DNA of 64,000 nucleotides from Vibrio rumoiensis 1S-45 (GTDB lineage: Bacteria; Pseudomonadota; Gammaproteobacteria; Enterobacterales; Vibrionaceae), in the NCBI RefSeq assembly GCF_000286955.2, contig NZ_AJYK02000008.1, positions 1 through 64,000 of the forward strand. The letters run 5' to 3'. The notes beneath the pieces are model-generated. The model had not been told where the DNA came from. It did no database searches and worked only from the letters and a program-made list of their open reading frames with translations. Positions within the stretch are counted from its first letter, which is position 1, and the number at the start of each line of letters is the position of its first letter. The translations under genes and the position numbers were made by a program. Positions 49,085 through 58,687 of the stretch are shown here, piece after piece.

Positions 49085-50887
49085 CTACTCGCGAATTTGA
49101 TAATGGTAGCTCAACCATTGCTTAAACTTTTTTACGACGTGTAAGCTATGGCGGAGTAAATCGCGGTCGGTACGATTGAGCTGTTGAACGTCCAATTGGT
49201 TATGACTGTGATTTAGGTTGAGTTGTTGGCTTAAGCGCCATTTAATAAACAGTTTTAATGCTTCAGATAAATTATCTGCAGTGAGTTTTTCTAAAACATT
49301 TCGCTGGCAAAGTTGTTCAATGCGCTCAAAGGTATTGGTTTGAGAGACGCCAAATTCTAATGCTAAGCTGCGAATACCATGCACGATAGGGAAAATGCCG
49401 CCTTGTTTGATGTCGATGCCTTGCTTGCTTTGCTTCACGTTACCAAACAGCGTTAATGGCACGGCAAAGCCCAATGCTGGGCGAGCAAACTCCATTAATA
49501 ACAGTGATTGTTGCTGCATGTATTGTTGTAGATGTGCCTTCACTGGTGTGAGTAAGGCTTGATTGCCTGCAATGGCGTGAGCATCGGCCATGATGGCAAG
49601 GTTCATCACGGATTGCGGGGTATTTTGTTCTGCCCAATGTTGAATGGTTTTTTTCCAATCGAGTTGAGATTTAACCCATTCAGGGTTGTTCACCATGACT
49701 TTGCCTTTGCAAGGTGGGTAACCTAACTGTTGTAAGGTATGGCTTAATGTTTCCATTAATGGGCCGAATTGATGCCAGTGCAAGCCATCTTTGACGATGA
49801 GAGCATTATCTTGATCGGTTTTAAGGATTTGTTCACTGCGACCTTCTGACCCCAGCACCAATAAGCAGCAATGATCATGTAGGTTGTGCGGCACAATTAA
49901 GTCGAAGGCTTTTTCGATGATTTGTTCATTGACTGCCGAAATCAGTTCCATGATGAAGCGAGTTCGGATGCCATTTCGATATAAAGTTTGCACCAGCTCG
50001 CGCTGTTTTCCTGCGGCAAAGACTAATTCGTCAATATTATTGGCGTTGGCAATACGCAAGGTCAACACATGAGAGTGGGTCGAGAAGGCGCTTAACACTT
50101 GAGTAAGATGCAATATTCCCACGACTGCGTCGCCTTGAGTGACGGCCAGTCGTTTGCACTTATTTCGAGTCATGCTGATCATGGCATCGAATAAATAGTC
50201 ACCTTGTTTCACCGACATGACCGGAGAGTGGGCGATATCTTTTACATCACAGTCTAAGGTTTTATTTTGCAAAGCAATGGCGTGCAATAAGTCAGTTCGG
50301 GTGACAATGCCTAATACCTTGGGTGATGCGGGATCTAATGGGACGAATACCGCATCGGTACTATGTAGTTGCATTTGCTCTACAGCGCTTTTTAAGCTCG
50401 CATTCGATTCAATACATAACGCTTGGCTGTAAATGTTTCGATCGACTTTAGTCAACATAAACTCGGCTAAGTTTTGTTGTTTATGTGCGTTATCGATCAA
50501 GGCTTGGCGTTTTGAAAGGTTATTATCAAAATACGCGGCAAATTGCGGGTTAGCTTGATACAGCGCCATGAAAATAGACTGAGGAAGCAAGTAAGCTAAG
50601 GTGTCTTCTAATGCGGTATAACGATGTTTAATCACACCATCAATCTGTGAGCGAACATCAAAGAGATCTTCAGTGGAGTAGTGTGCAAACACTTCGCTAC
50701 CTTGGTCATCCGTTTCTTCGACAATCCCTTTGATCATGATGAAAAGGTGATCGGCTGATTTTCCCGGCGTAAGAATGGTATCGGATTGGCGAAAATAAGC
50801 GACATCTAAGCTCGAGCGAAGGCGTTGTTGTTCCTGTTCGGATAAGCGATCAAACGGCGCTAATGTCATGTTGAACTTATCTGGCAT
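49085..50887 (-). CDS. cNMP-binding/CBS/DUF294 nucleotidyltransferase-like protein
   Basis: A 600-residue predicted signalling protein. An N-terminal cyclic-nucleotide-binding-like domain (about residues 10-125) is followed by two CBS domains (about 150-280). Next is a DUF294 nucleotidyltransferase-like domain with LLVLGSEGRSEQILKTDQDNAL (about 340-365), and then a DUF294 C-terminal helical domain. Such proteins may sense adenine nucleotides or cyclic nucleotides; no activity is established. It is transcribed with the DnaQ-like exonuclease and divergent from the MFS gene. Confidence 0.85.
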   Translation of the reverse strand: MPDKFNMTLAPFDRLSEQEQQRLRSSLDVAYFRQSDTILTPGKSADHLFIMIKGIVEETDDQGSEVFAHYSTEDLFDVRSQIDGVIKHRYTALEDTLAYLLPQSIFMALYQANPQFAAYFDNNLSKRQALIDNAHKQQNLAEFMLTKVDRNIYSQALCIESNASLKSAVEQMQLHSTDAVFVPLDPASPKVLGIVTRTDLLHAIALQNKTLDCDVKDIAHSPVMSVKQGDYLFDAMISMTRNKCKRLAVTQGDAVVGILHLTQVLSAFSTHSHVLTLRIANANNIDELVFAAGKQRELVQTLYRNGIRTRFIMELISAVNEQIIEKAFDLIVPHNLHDHCCLLVLGSEGRSEQILKTDQDNALIVKDGLHWHQFGPLMETLSHTLQQLGYPPCKGKVMVNNPEWVKSQLDWKKTIQHWAEQNTPQSVMNLAIMADAHAIAGNQALLTPVKAHLQQYMQQQSLLLMEFARPALGFAVPLTLFGNVKQSKQGIDIKQGGIFPIVHGIRSLALEFGVSQTNTFERIEQLCQRNVLEKLTADNLSEALKLFIKWRLSQQLNLNHSHNQLDVQQLNRTDRDLLRHSLHVVKKFKQWLSYHYQIRE

Positions 50888-51115
50888 CGATATCTACTCA
50901 CCAAGAAATAACCTGAGCATTGAGTGTGTACACTTTTATCCTATCTCGCTAGACGACTTTGGTCTAAATGCCCAATGATAGGATATGAATAAAAATAAAT
51001 AGCGGAAAAATGCCTCGATTAAAGGGCGGAATAAAATAGTCATCCGCACGGTTTAGAGGCATAATTGCCTTGGTTTCTACCTTCCTTTTTCTGCGCATTT
51101 TTGAACGGAATACTC

Positions 51116-52276
51116 ATGCTCACACCGTCTCCATTTGGTTGGATTTCTCAATATTTTTTCGGATTCTTTTTTGCTTACGGTGTGTACCTGCCTTTTTGGG
51201 GATTATGGTTTTCCGAGCAAGGCGTGTCGGCGAGTGAGATAGGCCTGTTGATCGGCATTGGTTTTGCTACTCGTTGTGTCACCAATTTAGTGTTAACACC
51301 AAGGTTGCATAAAGTTGAGCATTTAATGCCAGCTTTGCGCATTTTGACGTTTGCCGCGCTGATTTTCTGTGCATTGCATTTCTTTACCGGAGGCAACTTT
51401 TGGCTTTTGGCCTTAGCGACGGTTGGATTTAATGCCTGTTTTGGCCCAGGTATACCTTTGTCGGATGCGGTGGCCAATTCTTACAGTAAGTTGAATCTAA
51501 TGGATTATGGTCGCAGCCGTTTATGGGGCTCAGTGGCTTTTATTGTGGGTTCGACCGTGGTGGGGTATCTGGTGAATGGGTTTGGCAGTGATATGGTGGT
51601 GTATACCGCGATGGCTGGCCTTGTGTGTACTTTCTTATTTTCATTACGCACCCCAAGTATTGCCCTGCAAACGCAAGTGGAAAATCATCACAGGCCTAGG
51701 CCTAAAGTGCTTGAGCTTTTAAAGCAATGGCCAGTGGTGAAGTTTTTATTGTTGGTTGCGTTAATCCAAGGTTCGCATGCTGCGTATTACAGTTTTAGTG
51801 CTATTCATTGGAAAGCATCGGGCATTTCGGAGTCGGTCATTGGGTATTTATGGAGCTTTTCGGTGGTTTCGGAAGTGATCTTATTTGCTTTTAGTGGCCG
51901 ATTGTTTGCGGGTTGGTCATTACGAACGATGTTCTTATTGGCTTCGGTTGCCAGTATTGTGCGTTGGAGTGGATTGGCATTAACCAATGATATTTGGTTG
52001 CTTGCTTTACTGCAAACTTTGCACGGACTGACCTTTGCATTAGCTCATTATGCCACGATTCGATATATTCAACAGGCCGACGACCGTCACATGGTGCCGC
52101 TACAAGCCTTATACAATGCGATTCCATTAGGGGCTTTTGTGGCAATTATGACCGCCATCAGTGGTTGGGGTTATGAATACTGGGGAGGTGGTATTTTTTG
52201 GATTATGGCGGCAATGGGCCTGATGGCTTTGCTGATTAAACTTGATGAGCCTCAGCCTCGCGACGTTCGAGCATGA
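51116..52276 (+). CDS. MFS transporter, HcaT-like (3-phenylpropionate family)
   Basis: A 386-residue inner-membrane protein with 12 hydrophobic segments. It starts with SQYFFGFFFAYGVYLPFWGLWF, typical of the MFS_1-like/HcaT group, and has the internal DYGRSRLWGSVAFIVGS motif (cytoplasmic loop between helices 4 and 5). I start at ATG 51116, with GGA 7 bases upstream; the frame is open further upstream to 51065. The substrate is unknown. It lies between the DUF294 gene and the CrbS-like kinase, a neighbourhood shared by vibrios. Confidence 0.82.
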   Translation: MLTPSPFGWISQYFFGFFFAYGVYLPFWGLWFSEQGVSASEIGLLIGIGFATRCVTNLVLTPRLHKVEHLMPALRILTFAALIFCALHFFTGGNFWLLALATVGFNACFGPGIPLSDAVANSYSKLNLMDYGRSRLWGSVAFIVGSTVVGYLVNGFGSDMVVYTAMAGLVCTFLFSLRTPSIALQTQVENHHRPRPKVLELLKQWPVVKFLLLVALIQGSHAAYYSFSAIHWKASGISESVIGYLWSFSVVSEVILFAFSGRLFAGWSLRTMFLLASVASIVRWSGLALTNDIWLLALLQTLHGLTFALAHYATIRYIQQADDRHMVPLQALYNAIPLGAFVAIMTAISGWGYEYWGGGIFWIMAAMGLMALLIKLDEPQPRDVRA

Positions 52277-52416
52277 CATTAAACCGTATGCACAGGATTG
52301 AAAGATAAGCCCAATTTCTCCACCGATCCCACAAATCAATCGTAAATAGATTGAGATGAGCATAAGCGCATAGCACAATGCCTTAAAGGGTGCTGATGAC
52401 TCAGCGTGAAAAATAG

Positions 52417-52461
52417 ATACCCAAAGTAATTGAAGCTGCAGTGAATAAATTTTAGCTTCAA
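52417..52461. repeat. Small palindromic element, copy 2
   Basis: ATACCC, then TTGAAGC (52430-52436) and GCTTCAA (52455-52461). It resembles the element at 39427-39472 and lies 38 bases before the kinase gene, so it may also be a regulatory hairpin. Confidence 0.45.
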
Positions 52462-52498
52462 GTAAGAGACGATACACGGACGTATGATTTGAGGTTCT

Positions 52499-55400
52499 AT
52501 GCAAGGATGGATTGTGATCCCAGTGTCGTTGGCATATCTGGGAATTTTATTTTTAATCGCATGGTATGGCGATAGACAAAGAAGCTGGTTATTTCGCTGG
52601 CGACCTTGGATTTATAGCCTATCCATTGCCGTGTATTGCACCTCGTGGACGTTTTACGGTACGGTCGGTCAAGCCAGTGCTGACATGTGGTCATTCCTGC
52701 CAATTTACCTTGCTCCTATTTTGGTGTTTACCTTTGGGTGGCGCATTTTAGCGAGACTTATCCTAGTCACAAAGCGTGAGCACATCACGTCGATTGCTGA
52801 TTTTATTGCTGCTCGTTATGGGAAATCACAAGGTTTAGCCATTGTGGTGACCTTGATTGCGGTCATCGGTATTCTTCCTTATATCGCTTTGCAACTTCGT
52901 GGAATCACTATGGGGCTAGAGCTTGTGGCCCCTAATTTGATGGCGGAACTTGGTTATCAAGACCTGCAAGTCTCTTGGTTTGTGGTAGGCGTGATGGCCA
53001 TGTTTACCATTTTATTTGGCACTCGCCATATTGATAATACCGAGCATCATCGTGGCATCATGATGGCGATTGCCTTTGAATCAGTCGTTAAATTGGTCGC
53101 CTTCTTAATGGTTGGCGTTTTTGTGGTGTACTTGATTTATCAAGAGCCAGATATATCGATGATGACTCTGGCAAAGCAATATTATCAATCCCCTAATATT
53201 CCAACATTGCTTATTCATATGGTGCTCACCATGGCGGCGATCATCTGTTTGCCACGGCAATTTCACACCACCATTGTTGAAAACGATCAAGCGCGTGATT
53301 TGCATACCGCCAGACGCGTGTTTCCACTGTATTTATTCTTAATGGGTCTTTTTGTTTTGCCACTCGCTTTGGCTGGGCAATATTTACTTGCTGGCAGCAG
53401 TGCCGATGCTTATGTGATCAATGTGCCATTATCGGTGGGCGCAAATAATATTGCGTTATTGGCCTATCTTGGGGGGACATCCGCAGCCAGTGGCATGGTG
53501 ATTGTGTCGACCATTGCCCTAACCATCATGGTATCGAATGATTTAGTGTGGCCATTGCTGTTGCGTCGGATGAAATTATCCAATGCCAAGCCCGGCCAAA
53601 TATCGGGATTGTTGCTGAATGTTCGCCGCGCATTAATTGCTTTGTTATTACTGGGTGCTTGGGGTTTTTATCAGGTACTTGATCAAGTGTCATCGTTGTC
53701 GGTAATTGGTTTGCTTTCGTTTGCTGCGATTGCGCAATTTTCCCCTGCGCTATTAGGTGGGCTGTACTGGCGACAAGGCAATCGACAAGGGGTGTATGTC
53801 GGGTTAGGACTGGGGTTTCTGGTGTGGCTTGCGACTTTAATGTTACAAACCAATATGTTGGCTGGCAGCGCGGAAACCAACTTTTTGGTGTGGATGCTAA
53901 CCCCGCCACAATGGCTGCAAGCGTTAAATCTAAATTCTGCTGACTGGGGCATGGCATTAAGCCTTGTGGTTAATACCGTGGCTTATTTTGTGGTGTCTCA
54001 ACTCACCCGTTCTAGTTTAAGCGATCGCTTGCAAGCGGCTTCTTTTGTTGGCACGCCTATGCCAGAAAGTGAAGATGTGAGTATTTATCAAAGCCGAGTC
54101 AGTGTGGCAGAGCTTGAAATGTTGGCATCACGTTTTGTTGGGCGTAAACGAGCTAGAACGGCATTTCAATTGTTCTGGGCTCAGCAACCCGAAACCTCTC
54201 TTCCTCAACAGCAAGCTTCTGCGCAATTAATTCGTCATACCGAAAGGGTGCTCGCCGGTGTGTTTGGCGCCTCTTCAGCACGCTTGGTGCTAACTTCAGC
54301 ACTCAAAGGTCGAAACATGCAACTAGAGGAAGTGGCGGCCATTGTCGATGAAGCTTCAGAGTTGTACGATTTTAGCCGCGGCTTATTACAAGGTGCGATT
54401 GAGCACGTTAGCCAAGGTATTGCAGTGGTGGATAAACAACTGCGGCTGGTGGCGTGGAACCAACGGTATATTGAATTATTTGATTTTCCTCCCGGTTTAA
54501 TCCAAGTGGGTCGGCCGATTGCCGATATAATTCGCCACAATGCACAACAAGGTTTATGTGGGCCGGGCGATCCTGAAGTGCATGTTCGTCGCCGGGTTGA
54601 ACACTTAGAGCGCGGTACTAAACATACTTCATCGCGTATCCGTGACGATGGTCAAGTGATTGAGGTGCAAGGCAACCCGATGCCTGGCGGTGGTTTTGTG
54701 ATGAGTTTCTCTGACATTACTGCATTTAGGCGCGCCGAGCAGGCTTTAAAAGAAGCCAATGAAAACCTTGAAGATCGCGTGCAAGAACGAACCCATGAAC
54801 TTGAAAATTTAAACACTAAGTTAGTTTCAGCGACGCAAGGTGCAGAACAAGCCTCTCAATCGAAAAGTCGTTTATTGGCGGCGGTCAGCCATGATTTAAT
54901 GCAACCGCTTAATGCTGCACGCTTATTTGCGTCATCGTTATCGGAAACGGCCACCGATGAGAACACCAAAAAGTTTTCTTCGCATATTGAAAGTGCGCTT
55001 GGGGCGGCGGAAGATTTAATTGGCGATTTATTGGATATTTCTCGCTTAGAATCCGGCAAGGTTCCAACGGATGTGAAAGGTTTTGCTCTGCGCGATGTAC
55101 TGGATAAGTTAGATGCAGAATTTAGCGTACTTGCCACTGAGCAAAATATTATTTTCCACCGTATTCCCACTAACTTTATTGTCGAATCTGACCCTAAATT
55201 ATTACGTCGCGCTTTACAAAATTTATTGACCAATGCATTTCGTTACAGCCAAAAAGAAGGGCAAACCAGTCGTGTTGTATTAGGTGTGCGCCGCAGTGGT
55301 GAGCAAGTGAAAATTGAAGTGTGGGATAACGGTATCGGGATTCCTGTAGAAAAACAGAGTGAGATTTTTGATGAATTTACTCGGGTTGATCAAAACCGCG

Positions 55401-55939
55401 CCGATCAAGGATTAGGCTTAGGGCTTGCGATTGCCAGAGGGATCACTCGGTTATTGAATCACCGGATTGAATTGCGATCATGGCCGGGTGATGGAACGGT
55501 ATTTTCTATCACTTTAAATAAAGGTAAATTACAACCGCTAGAAAGCGCGGCGGTAGCGCCAATCGAACATGCGCCATTAGCCAATATCAAAGTATTGTGT
55601 GTGGATAATGAGCCGGCCATATTACTTGGGATGCAAACCTTGTTAGAGCGTTGGGGCTGTGAAGTTAGAACCGCAACTGATTTGAAGTTGAGCATGCAAG
55701 CGATTGAGCAAGATTGGTGCCCCGAAGTCGTATTCTCTGATTATCATTTGGATAATGGTCGCACTGGATTGGAAGTATTAAATCATCTTCGCCAAGTGCT
55801 AGGGGATGGTTTTGTTGGTGTGGTAGTCAGTGCTGATCGTTCTGAAGAAGTGAAGCAAGCGATTCACCAGGGTAACTTCCAATTACTTGCTAAACCAGTG
55901 AAACCACTTAAGTTAAGAGCCGTATTAAATCGTTTATAA
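52499..55939 (+). CDS. crbS: CrbS-like hybrid sensor kinase with sodium:solute symporter domain
   Basis: A 1146-residue inner-membrane kinase. The N-terminal half (about residues 1-490) is a sodium:solute symporter-like domain with about 13 membrane segments. It is followed by a PAS-like region (about 620-740; GIAVVDKQLRLVAWNQRY) and a coiled coil. The histidine kinase core has H798 in AAVSHDLMQPLNAARL and the ATPase boxes DNGIGIP and GLGLGLAIARG. A C-terminal receiver has phosphoacceptor D1081 in FSDYHLDNG. In Vibrio cholerae CrbS with CrbR turns on acs (the acetate switch). The nearby acs, symporter and LuxR-type regulator support that role here. Confidence 0.9.
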   Translation: MQGWIVIPVSLAYLGILFLIAWYGDRQRSWLFRWRPWIYSLSIAVYCTSWTFYGTVGQASADMWSFLPIYLAPILVFTFGWRILARLILVTKREHITSIADFIAARYGKSQGLAIVVTLIAVIGILPYIALQLRGITMGLELVAPNLMAELGYQDLQVSWFVVGVMAMFTILFGTRHIDNTEHHRGIMMAIAFESVVKLVAFLMVGVFVVYLIYQEPDISMMTLAKQYYQSPNIPTLLIHMVLTMAAIICLPRQFHTTIVENDQARDLHTARRVFPLYLFLMGLFVLPLALAGQYLLAGSSADAYVINVPLSVGANNIALLAYLGGTSAASGMVIVSTIALTIMVSNDLVWPLLLRRMKLSNAKPGQISGLLLNVRRALIALLLLGAWGFYQVLDQVSSLSVIGLLSFAAIAQFSPALLGGLYWRQGNRQGVYVGLGLGFLVWLATLMLQTNMLAGSAETNFLVWMLTPPQWLQALNLNSADWGMALSLVVNTVAYFVVSQLTRSSLSDRLQAASFVGTPMPESEDVSIYQSRVSVAELEMLASRFVGRKRARTAFQLFWAQQPETSLPQQQASAQLIRHTERVLAGVFGASSARLVLTSALKGRNMQLEEVAAIVDEASELYDFSRGLLQGAIEHVSQGIAVVDKQLRLVAWNQRYIELFDFPPGLIQVGRPIADIIRHNAQQGLCGPGDPEVHVRRRVEHLERGTKHTSSRIRDDGQVIEVQGNPMPGGGFVMSFSDITAFRRAEQALKEANENLEDRVQERTHELENLNTKLVSATQGAEQASQSKSRLLAAVSHDLMQPLNAARLFASSLSETATDENTKKFSSHIESALGAAEDLIGDLLDISRLESGKVPTDVKGFALRDVLDKLDAEFSVLATEQNIIFHRIPTNFIVESDPKLLRRALQNLLTNAFRYSQKEGQTSRVVLGVRRSGEQVKIEVWDNGIGIPVEKQSEIFDEFTRVDQNRADQGLGLGLAIARGITRLLNHRIELRSWPGDGTVFSITLNKGKLQPLESAAVAPIEHAPLANIKVLCVDNEPAILLGMQTLLERWGCEVRTATDLKLSMQAIEQDWCPEVVFSDYHLDNGRTGLEVLNHLRQVLGDGFVGVVVSADRSEEVKQAIHQGNFQLLAKPVKPLKLRAVLNRL

Positions 55940-55959
55940 AATCAAATGGGAAGTAGCAA

Positions 55960-56211
55960 ATGATGGGTGAATATCAAACCAAGCAAGGTGTGTTAGTTGA
56001 GATCTTTCAAGGGCAAGTCCGTATTGCAATGGGCGGGCTTGTGGTCACCGATAAAGTGGAAAACATTCATGCCATTACCATTAATGCGCTTGATGGCAGC
56101 AGTAGCTTTTACTTAGCCGTGGATGATTCAAATGCATTGCTGTTTGTGGAAGATTTAGCTGAACTTGAAGCTGTCGCGCAAGTGTTGGGGATTGAAGTCG
56201 AGAAAGGGTAA
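55960..56211 (+). CDS. Small protein of unknown function after crbS
   Basis: An 83-residue soluble protein (start MMGEYQTKQGVLVEIFQG; acidic C-terminal half) lying 20 bases after the CrbS-like gene with a GGGAAG box, so it is probably cotranscribed. The alternating hydrophobic pattern suggests a beta-rich fold. I do not recognise a named family. The second ATG (55963) is an equally possible start. Confidence 0.7.
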   Translation: MMGEYQTKQGVLVEIFQGQVRIAMGGLVVTDKVENIHAITINALDGSSSFYLAVDDSNALLFVEDLAELEAVAQVLGIEVEKG

Positions 56212-56383
56212 CGAGATGGCGAGTTCCAAAGGACTTGAAGGGATAAATTAACAAGACTGCTGAGTAGCGGAAATCTACTTACCACGCGCTGTATATAGAT
56301 CTTCGATGTCGCTTAGGCTCCTCAAGGATGACTGTTTTATTTAAATTTTTTTAGTTATTAATCATTTCCCTCTAGGAACAAAT

Positions 56384-56414
56384 AAAGCCCGAAGCATTCA
56401 ATGCTTCGGGCTTT
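56384..56414. terminator. Terminator between convergent small gene and symporter
   Basis: AAAGCCCGAAGCATT pairs perfectly with ATGCTTCGGGCTTT. The stem is long and GC-rich, about 30 bases after the symporter stop (minus strand), with T-rich tails on both sides. Confidence 0.85.
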
Positions 56415-56445
56415 GTTATGTTAGCGATAGCACTCGCTGTTCATA

Positions 56446-58149
56446 TTAATGGTCGTGAGCTTCACCTGCTCCTTTAGGGAAACGGATAGACTCAACCATG
56501 TCTTGTACATCTTTTGGTACTTCAGCAGTAAACTTGTTCACCACAATTGATACCACAAAGTTCAAACACATACCTAACGTACCGATGCCTTCAGGACTGA
56601 TTCCGAATAACCAGTTGTCTGGCGTGCTTGCTGCTGGGTTAATGAACTTAAAGTAAACAATGTAAGCGGCGGTAAAGATGATACCGACAACCATACCGGC
56701 AATCGCCCCTTCTTTGTTCATCTTCTTATAGAAGATACCCAAGATGATGGCAGGGAAGAAGGACGCTGCTGCTAAGCCGAAGGCAAAGGCCACCACTTGT
56801 GCTACAAAGCCCGGTGGATTAATGCCTAAGTAACCGGCCCCGACAATCGCTACCGCTGCCGCCACCCGAGCGTACATCAGTTCTTCTTTATCGGTCATGT
56901 TCGGTTTCAAGCCTTTCTTCAACAAGTCATGTGAAATCGAGGTTGAAATAACCAGTAATAGACCAGCAGCGGTTGATAGTGCAGCAGCTAAGCCACCCGC
57001 AGCTAGCAGCGCTACTACCCAGTTTGGCAATTTCGCAAGTTCTGGAGAAGCCAATACAATGATGTCGCGGTTAATGTTCATTTCATTACGCTCATCACCA
57101 GCGTAGAACATTTTACCATCACCATTTTTGTCATCCCAAGAAACAAGACCGGTGCTTTCCCAGTTTTTATACCAGCTTGGTGCATTTTCAGCAGTAACAC
57201 CTTGTTGATCTGGACCATTAATGGTTTCAATTAAGTTTACGCGAGCAAATGAAGCAACCGCTGGCGCTGTGGTGTAAAGAAGTGAGATAAACAGTAATGC
57301 CCAACCTGCTGAAATACGCGCATCTTTTACACGAGGAACGGTAAAGAAACGAATAATAACGTGTGGTAGACCGGCAGTACCGACCATTAATGCGGCAGTA
57401 ATGAAGAACACATCAACCGTACTTTTTGAACCATCGATATAGGAGTTAAAGCCAAGTTCTTGAGTTAAGCCCTCTAGCTTGTCCATCAAGTACACATCAG
57501 TGCCTGAAATGGTTGAACCCATACCAATTTGAGGGAATACGTTACCTGTCATCATAATGGATGTAAAAACGGCAGGGACAAGGAACGCAAAAATTAACAC
57601 ACAGAACTGAGCAACTTGAGTATAGGTAATGCCTTTCATGCCGCCAAGAACCGCATAGAAGAACACAATCGCCATACCAATGATGATGCCAAGGTTAATG
57701 TCCACTTCTAAGAAGCGAGCAAATACCACGCCTACACCACGCATTTGACCGGCCACATAAGTGAACGAAACAAAGATGGCACAGAAGATGGCAACCATAC
57801 GAGCAGTGCTTGAGTAGTAACGGTCACCGATGAAATCTGGCACGGTGAACTTACCAAATTTACGTAGGTAAGGTGCCAGACATAACGCTAATAGTACATA
57901 GCCGCCTGTCCAACCCATTAAGTATACGGAGCCATCGTAACCCGCAAAGGAAATGATACCTGCCATTGAAATGAATGATGCCGCTGACATCCAGTCTGCA
58001 GCTGTAGCCATACCATTTGCTACAGGGTGAACACCACCGCCAGCGACGTAAAACTCACTGGTTGATCCTGCTCGTGCCCAAATCGCAATCCCGATATATA
58101 AAGTAAAAGTGATGCCGACGAGAATAAACGTCCAAGTTTGGATTTCCAT
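56446..58149 (-). CDS. actP: Sodium:solute (acetate-type) symporter, VC_2705-like subfamily
   Basis: A 567-residue inner-membrane symporter with about 13 membrane segments. It has EFYVAGGGVHPVANGMATAADWMSAASFISMAG near the start and GLAAALSTAAGLLLVISTSISHD, the sodium-site helix. It belongs to the branch found with a DUF4212 small subunit, not to the classical ActP paired with DUF485. Acetate or a similar short carboxylate is the likely substrate because of the acs and CrbS/CrbR neighbours; this is inference, and the gene symbol is used in that sense. It follows the small subunit by 12 bases. Confidence 0.82.
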   Translation of the reverse strand: MEIQTWTFILVGITFTLYIGIAIWARAGSTSEFYVAGGGVHPVANGMATAADWMSAASFISMAGIISFAGYDGSVYLMGWTGGYVLLALCLAPYLRKFGKFTVPDFIGDRYYSSTARMVAIFCAIFVSFTYVAGQMRGVGVVFARFLEVDINLGIIIGMAIVFFYAVLGGMKGITYTQVAQFCVLIFAFLVPAVFTSIMMTGNVFPQIGMGSTISGTDVYLMDKLEGLTQELGFNSYIDGSKSTVDVFFITAALMVGTAGLPHVIIRFFTVPRVKDARISAGWALLFISLLYTTAPAVASFARVNLIETINGPDQQGVTAENAPSWYKNWESTGLVSWDDKNGDGKMFYAGDERNEMNINRDIIVLASPELAKLPNWVVALLAAGGLAAALSTAAGLLLVISTSISHDLLKKGLKPNMTDKEELMYARVAAAVAIVGAGYLGINPPGFVAQVVAFAFGLAAASFFPAIILGIFYKKMNKEGAIAGMVVGIIFTAAYIVYFKFINPAASTPDNWLFGISPEGIGTLGMCLNFVVSIVVNKFTAEVPKDVQDMVESIRFPKGAGEAHDH

Positions 58150-58161
58150 ATCTTATGCTCC

Positions 58162-58434
58162 TTAGTCTTCCTGAACGCTGTATTTTTTATCTAACGCATT
58201 CATACGCGCTACATATACAAAGATCAGTACCACAAAGGTATAAATAGACCCTTGCTGTGCAAACCAAAATCCTAATTTAAAACCTGCAAATTGGATGGTA
58301 TTGAGTGCATCGACAAATAAAATGCCCGCACAGTAAGACACCACAAACCAAATGGTCAGTAGGGTCGCCATAATGCCTAGATTCTCTTTCCAGTAGGCTT
58401 GGGCATGTTTGTCAGATTCAAACGCCATGGCCAT
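58162..58434 (-). CDS. DUF4212 small subunit of the sodium:solute symporter
   Basis: A 90-residue membrane protein with two hydrophobic segments (about residues 20-42 and 58-78) and the motif AQAYWKENLGIMATLLTIWF. Such proteins are always encoded just before symporters of the VC_2705 type and are thought to be their small subunit. It has a GGAGA box before the start. The promoter of the pair should lie in 58435-58610, but no clear boxes were found. Confidence 0.87.
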   Translation of the reverse strand: MAMAFESDKHAQAYWKENLGIMATLLTIWFVVSYCAGILFVDALNTIQFAGFKLGFWFAQQGSIYTFVVLIFVYVARMNALDKKYSVQED

Positions 58435-58611
58435 TCTCCTTTTGTTTTACTTAATTATTTTCGCTGCAAATACAGCAAATCCATTTGTTAATAAAACGTT
58501 ACGAGAAAACAATAGCAGTCGGATGAAGAGTGTGCTTTTCAACTTTAGTCGCGCAGGAAAAGAAGGAATCTAAGACGATAAGAGGTTTTTTGTGAAGTGG
58601 ATTGGAATAAT

Positions 58612-58642
58612 TTAGCCTAGCGTAAGATTTACGCTAGGCTAA
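58612..58642. terminator. Long hairpin downstream of marC
   Basis: A 14-bp perfect stem (TTAGCCTAGCGTAA / TTACGCTAGGCTAA) with a 3-base loop, about 45 bases after the MarC-family stop on the minus strand. The tail is AT-rich rather than a T run, so it is a probable but imperfect terminator. Confidence 0.6.
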
Positions 58643-58674
58643 GGTCTAATAAGGTTAGGCTAAGGTCTAATAAG
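58635..58674. repeat. Tandem 21-base duplication
   Basis: TAGGCTAAGGTCTAATAAG occurs at 58635-58653 and again at 58656-58674, a period of 21 bases. The first copy shares its start with the right arm of the hairpin at 58612-58642. It looks like a recent slippage duplication. Confidence 0.85.
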
Positions 58675-58687
58675 AGAATGTTTGTGA

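Noticed and set aside
52127..52504. Minus-strand open frame before crbS
   Set aside because: It overlaps the end of the MFS gene antisense and crosses the kinase leader, with no recognisable domain or ribosome binding site.
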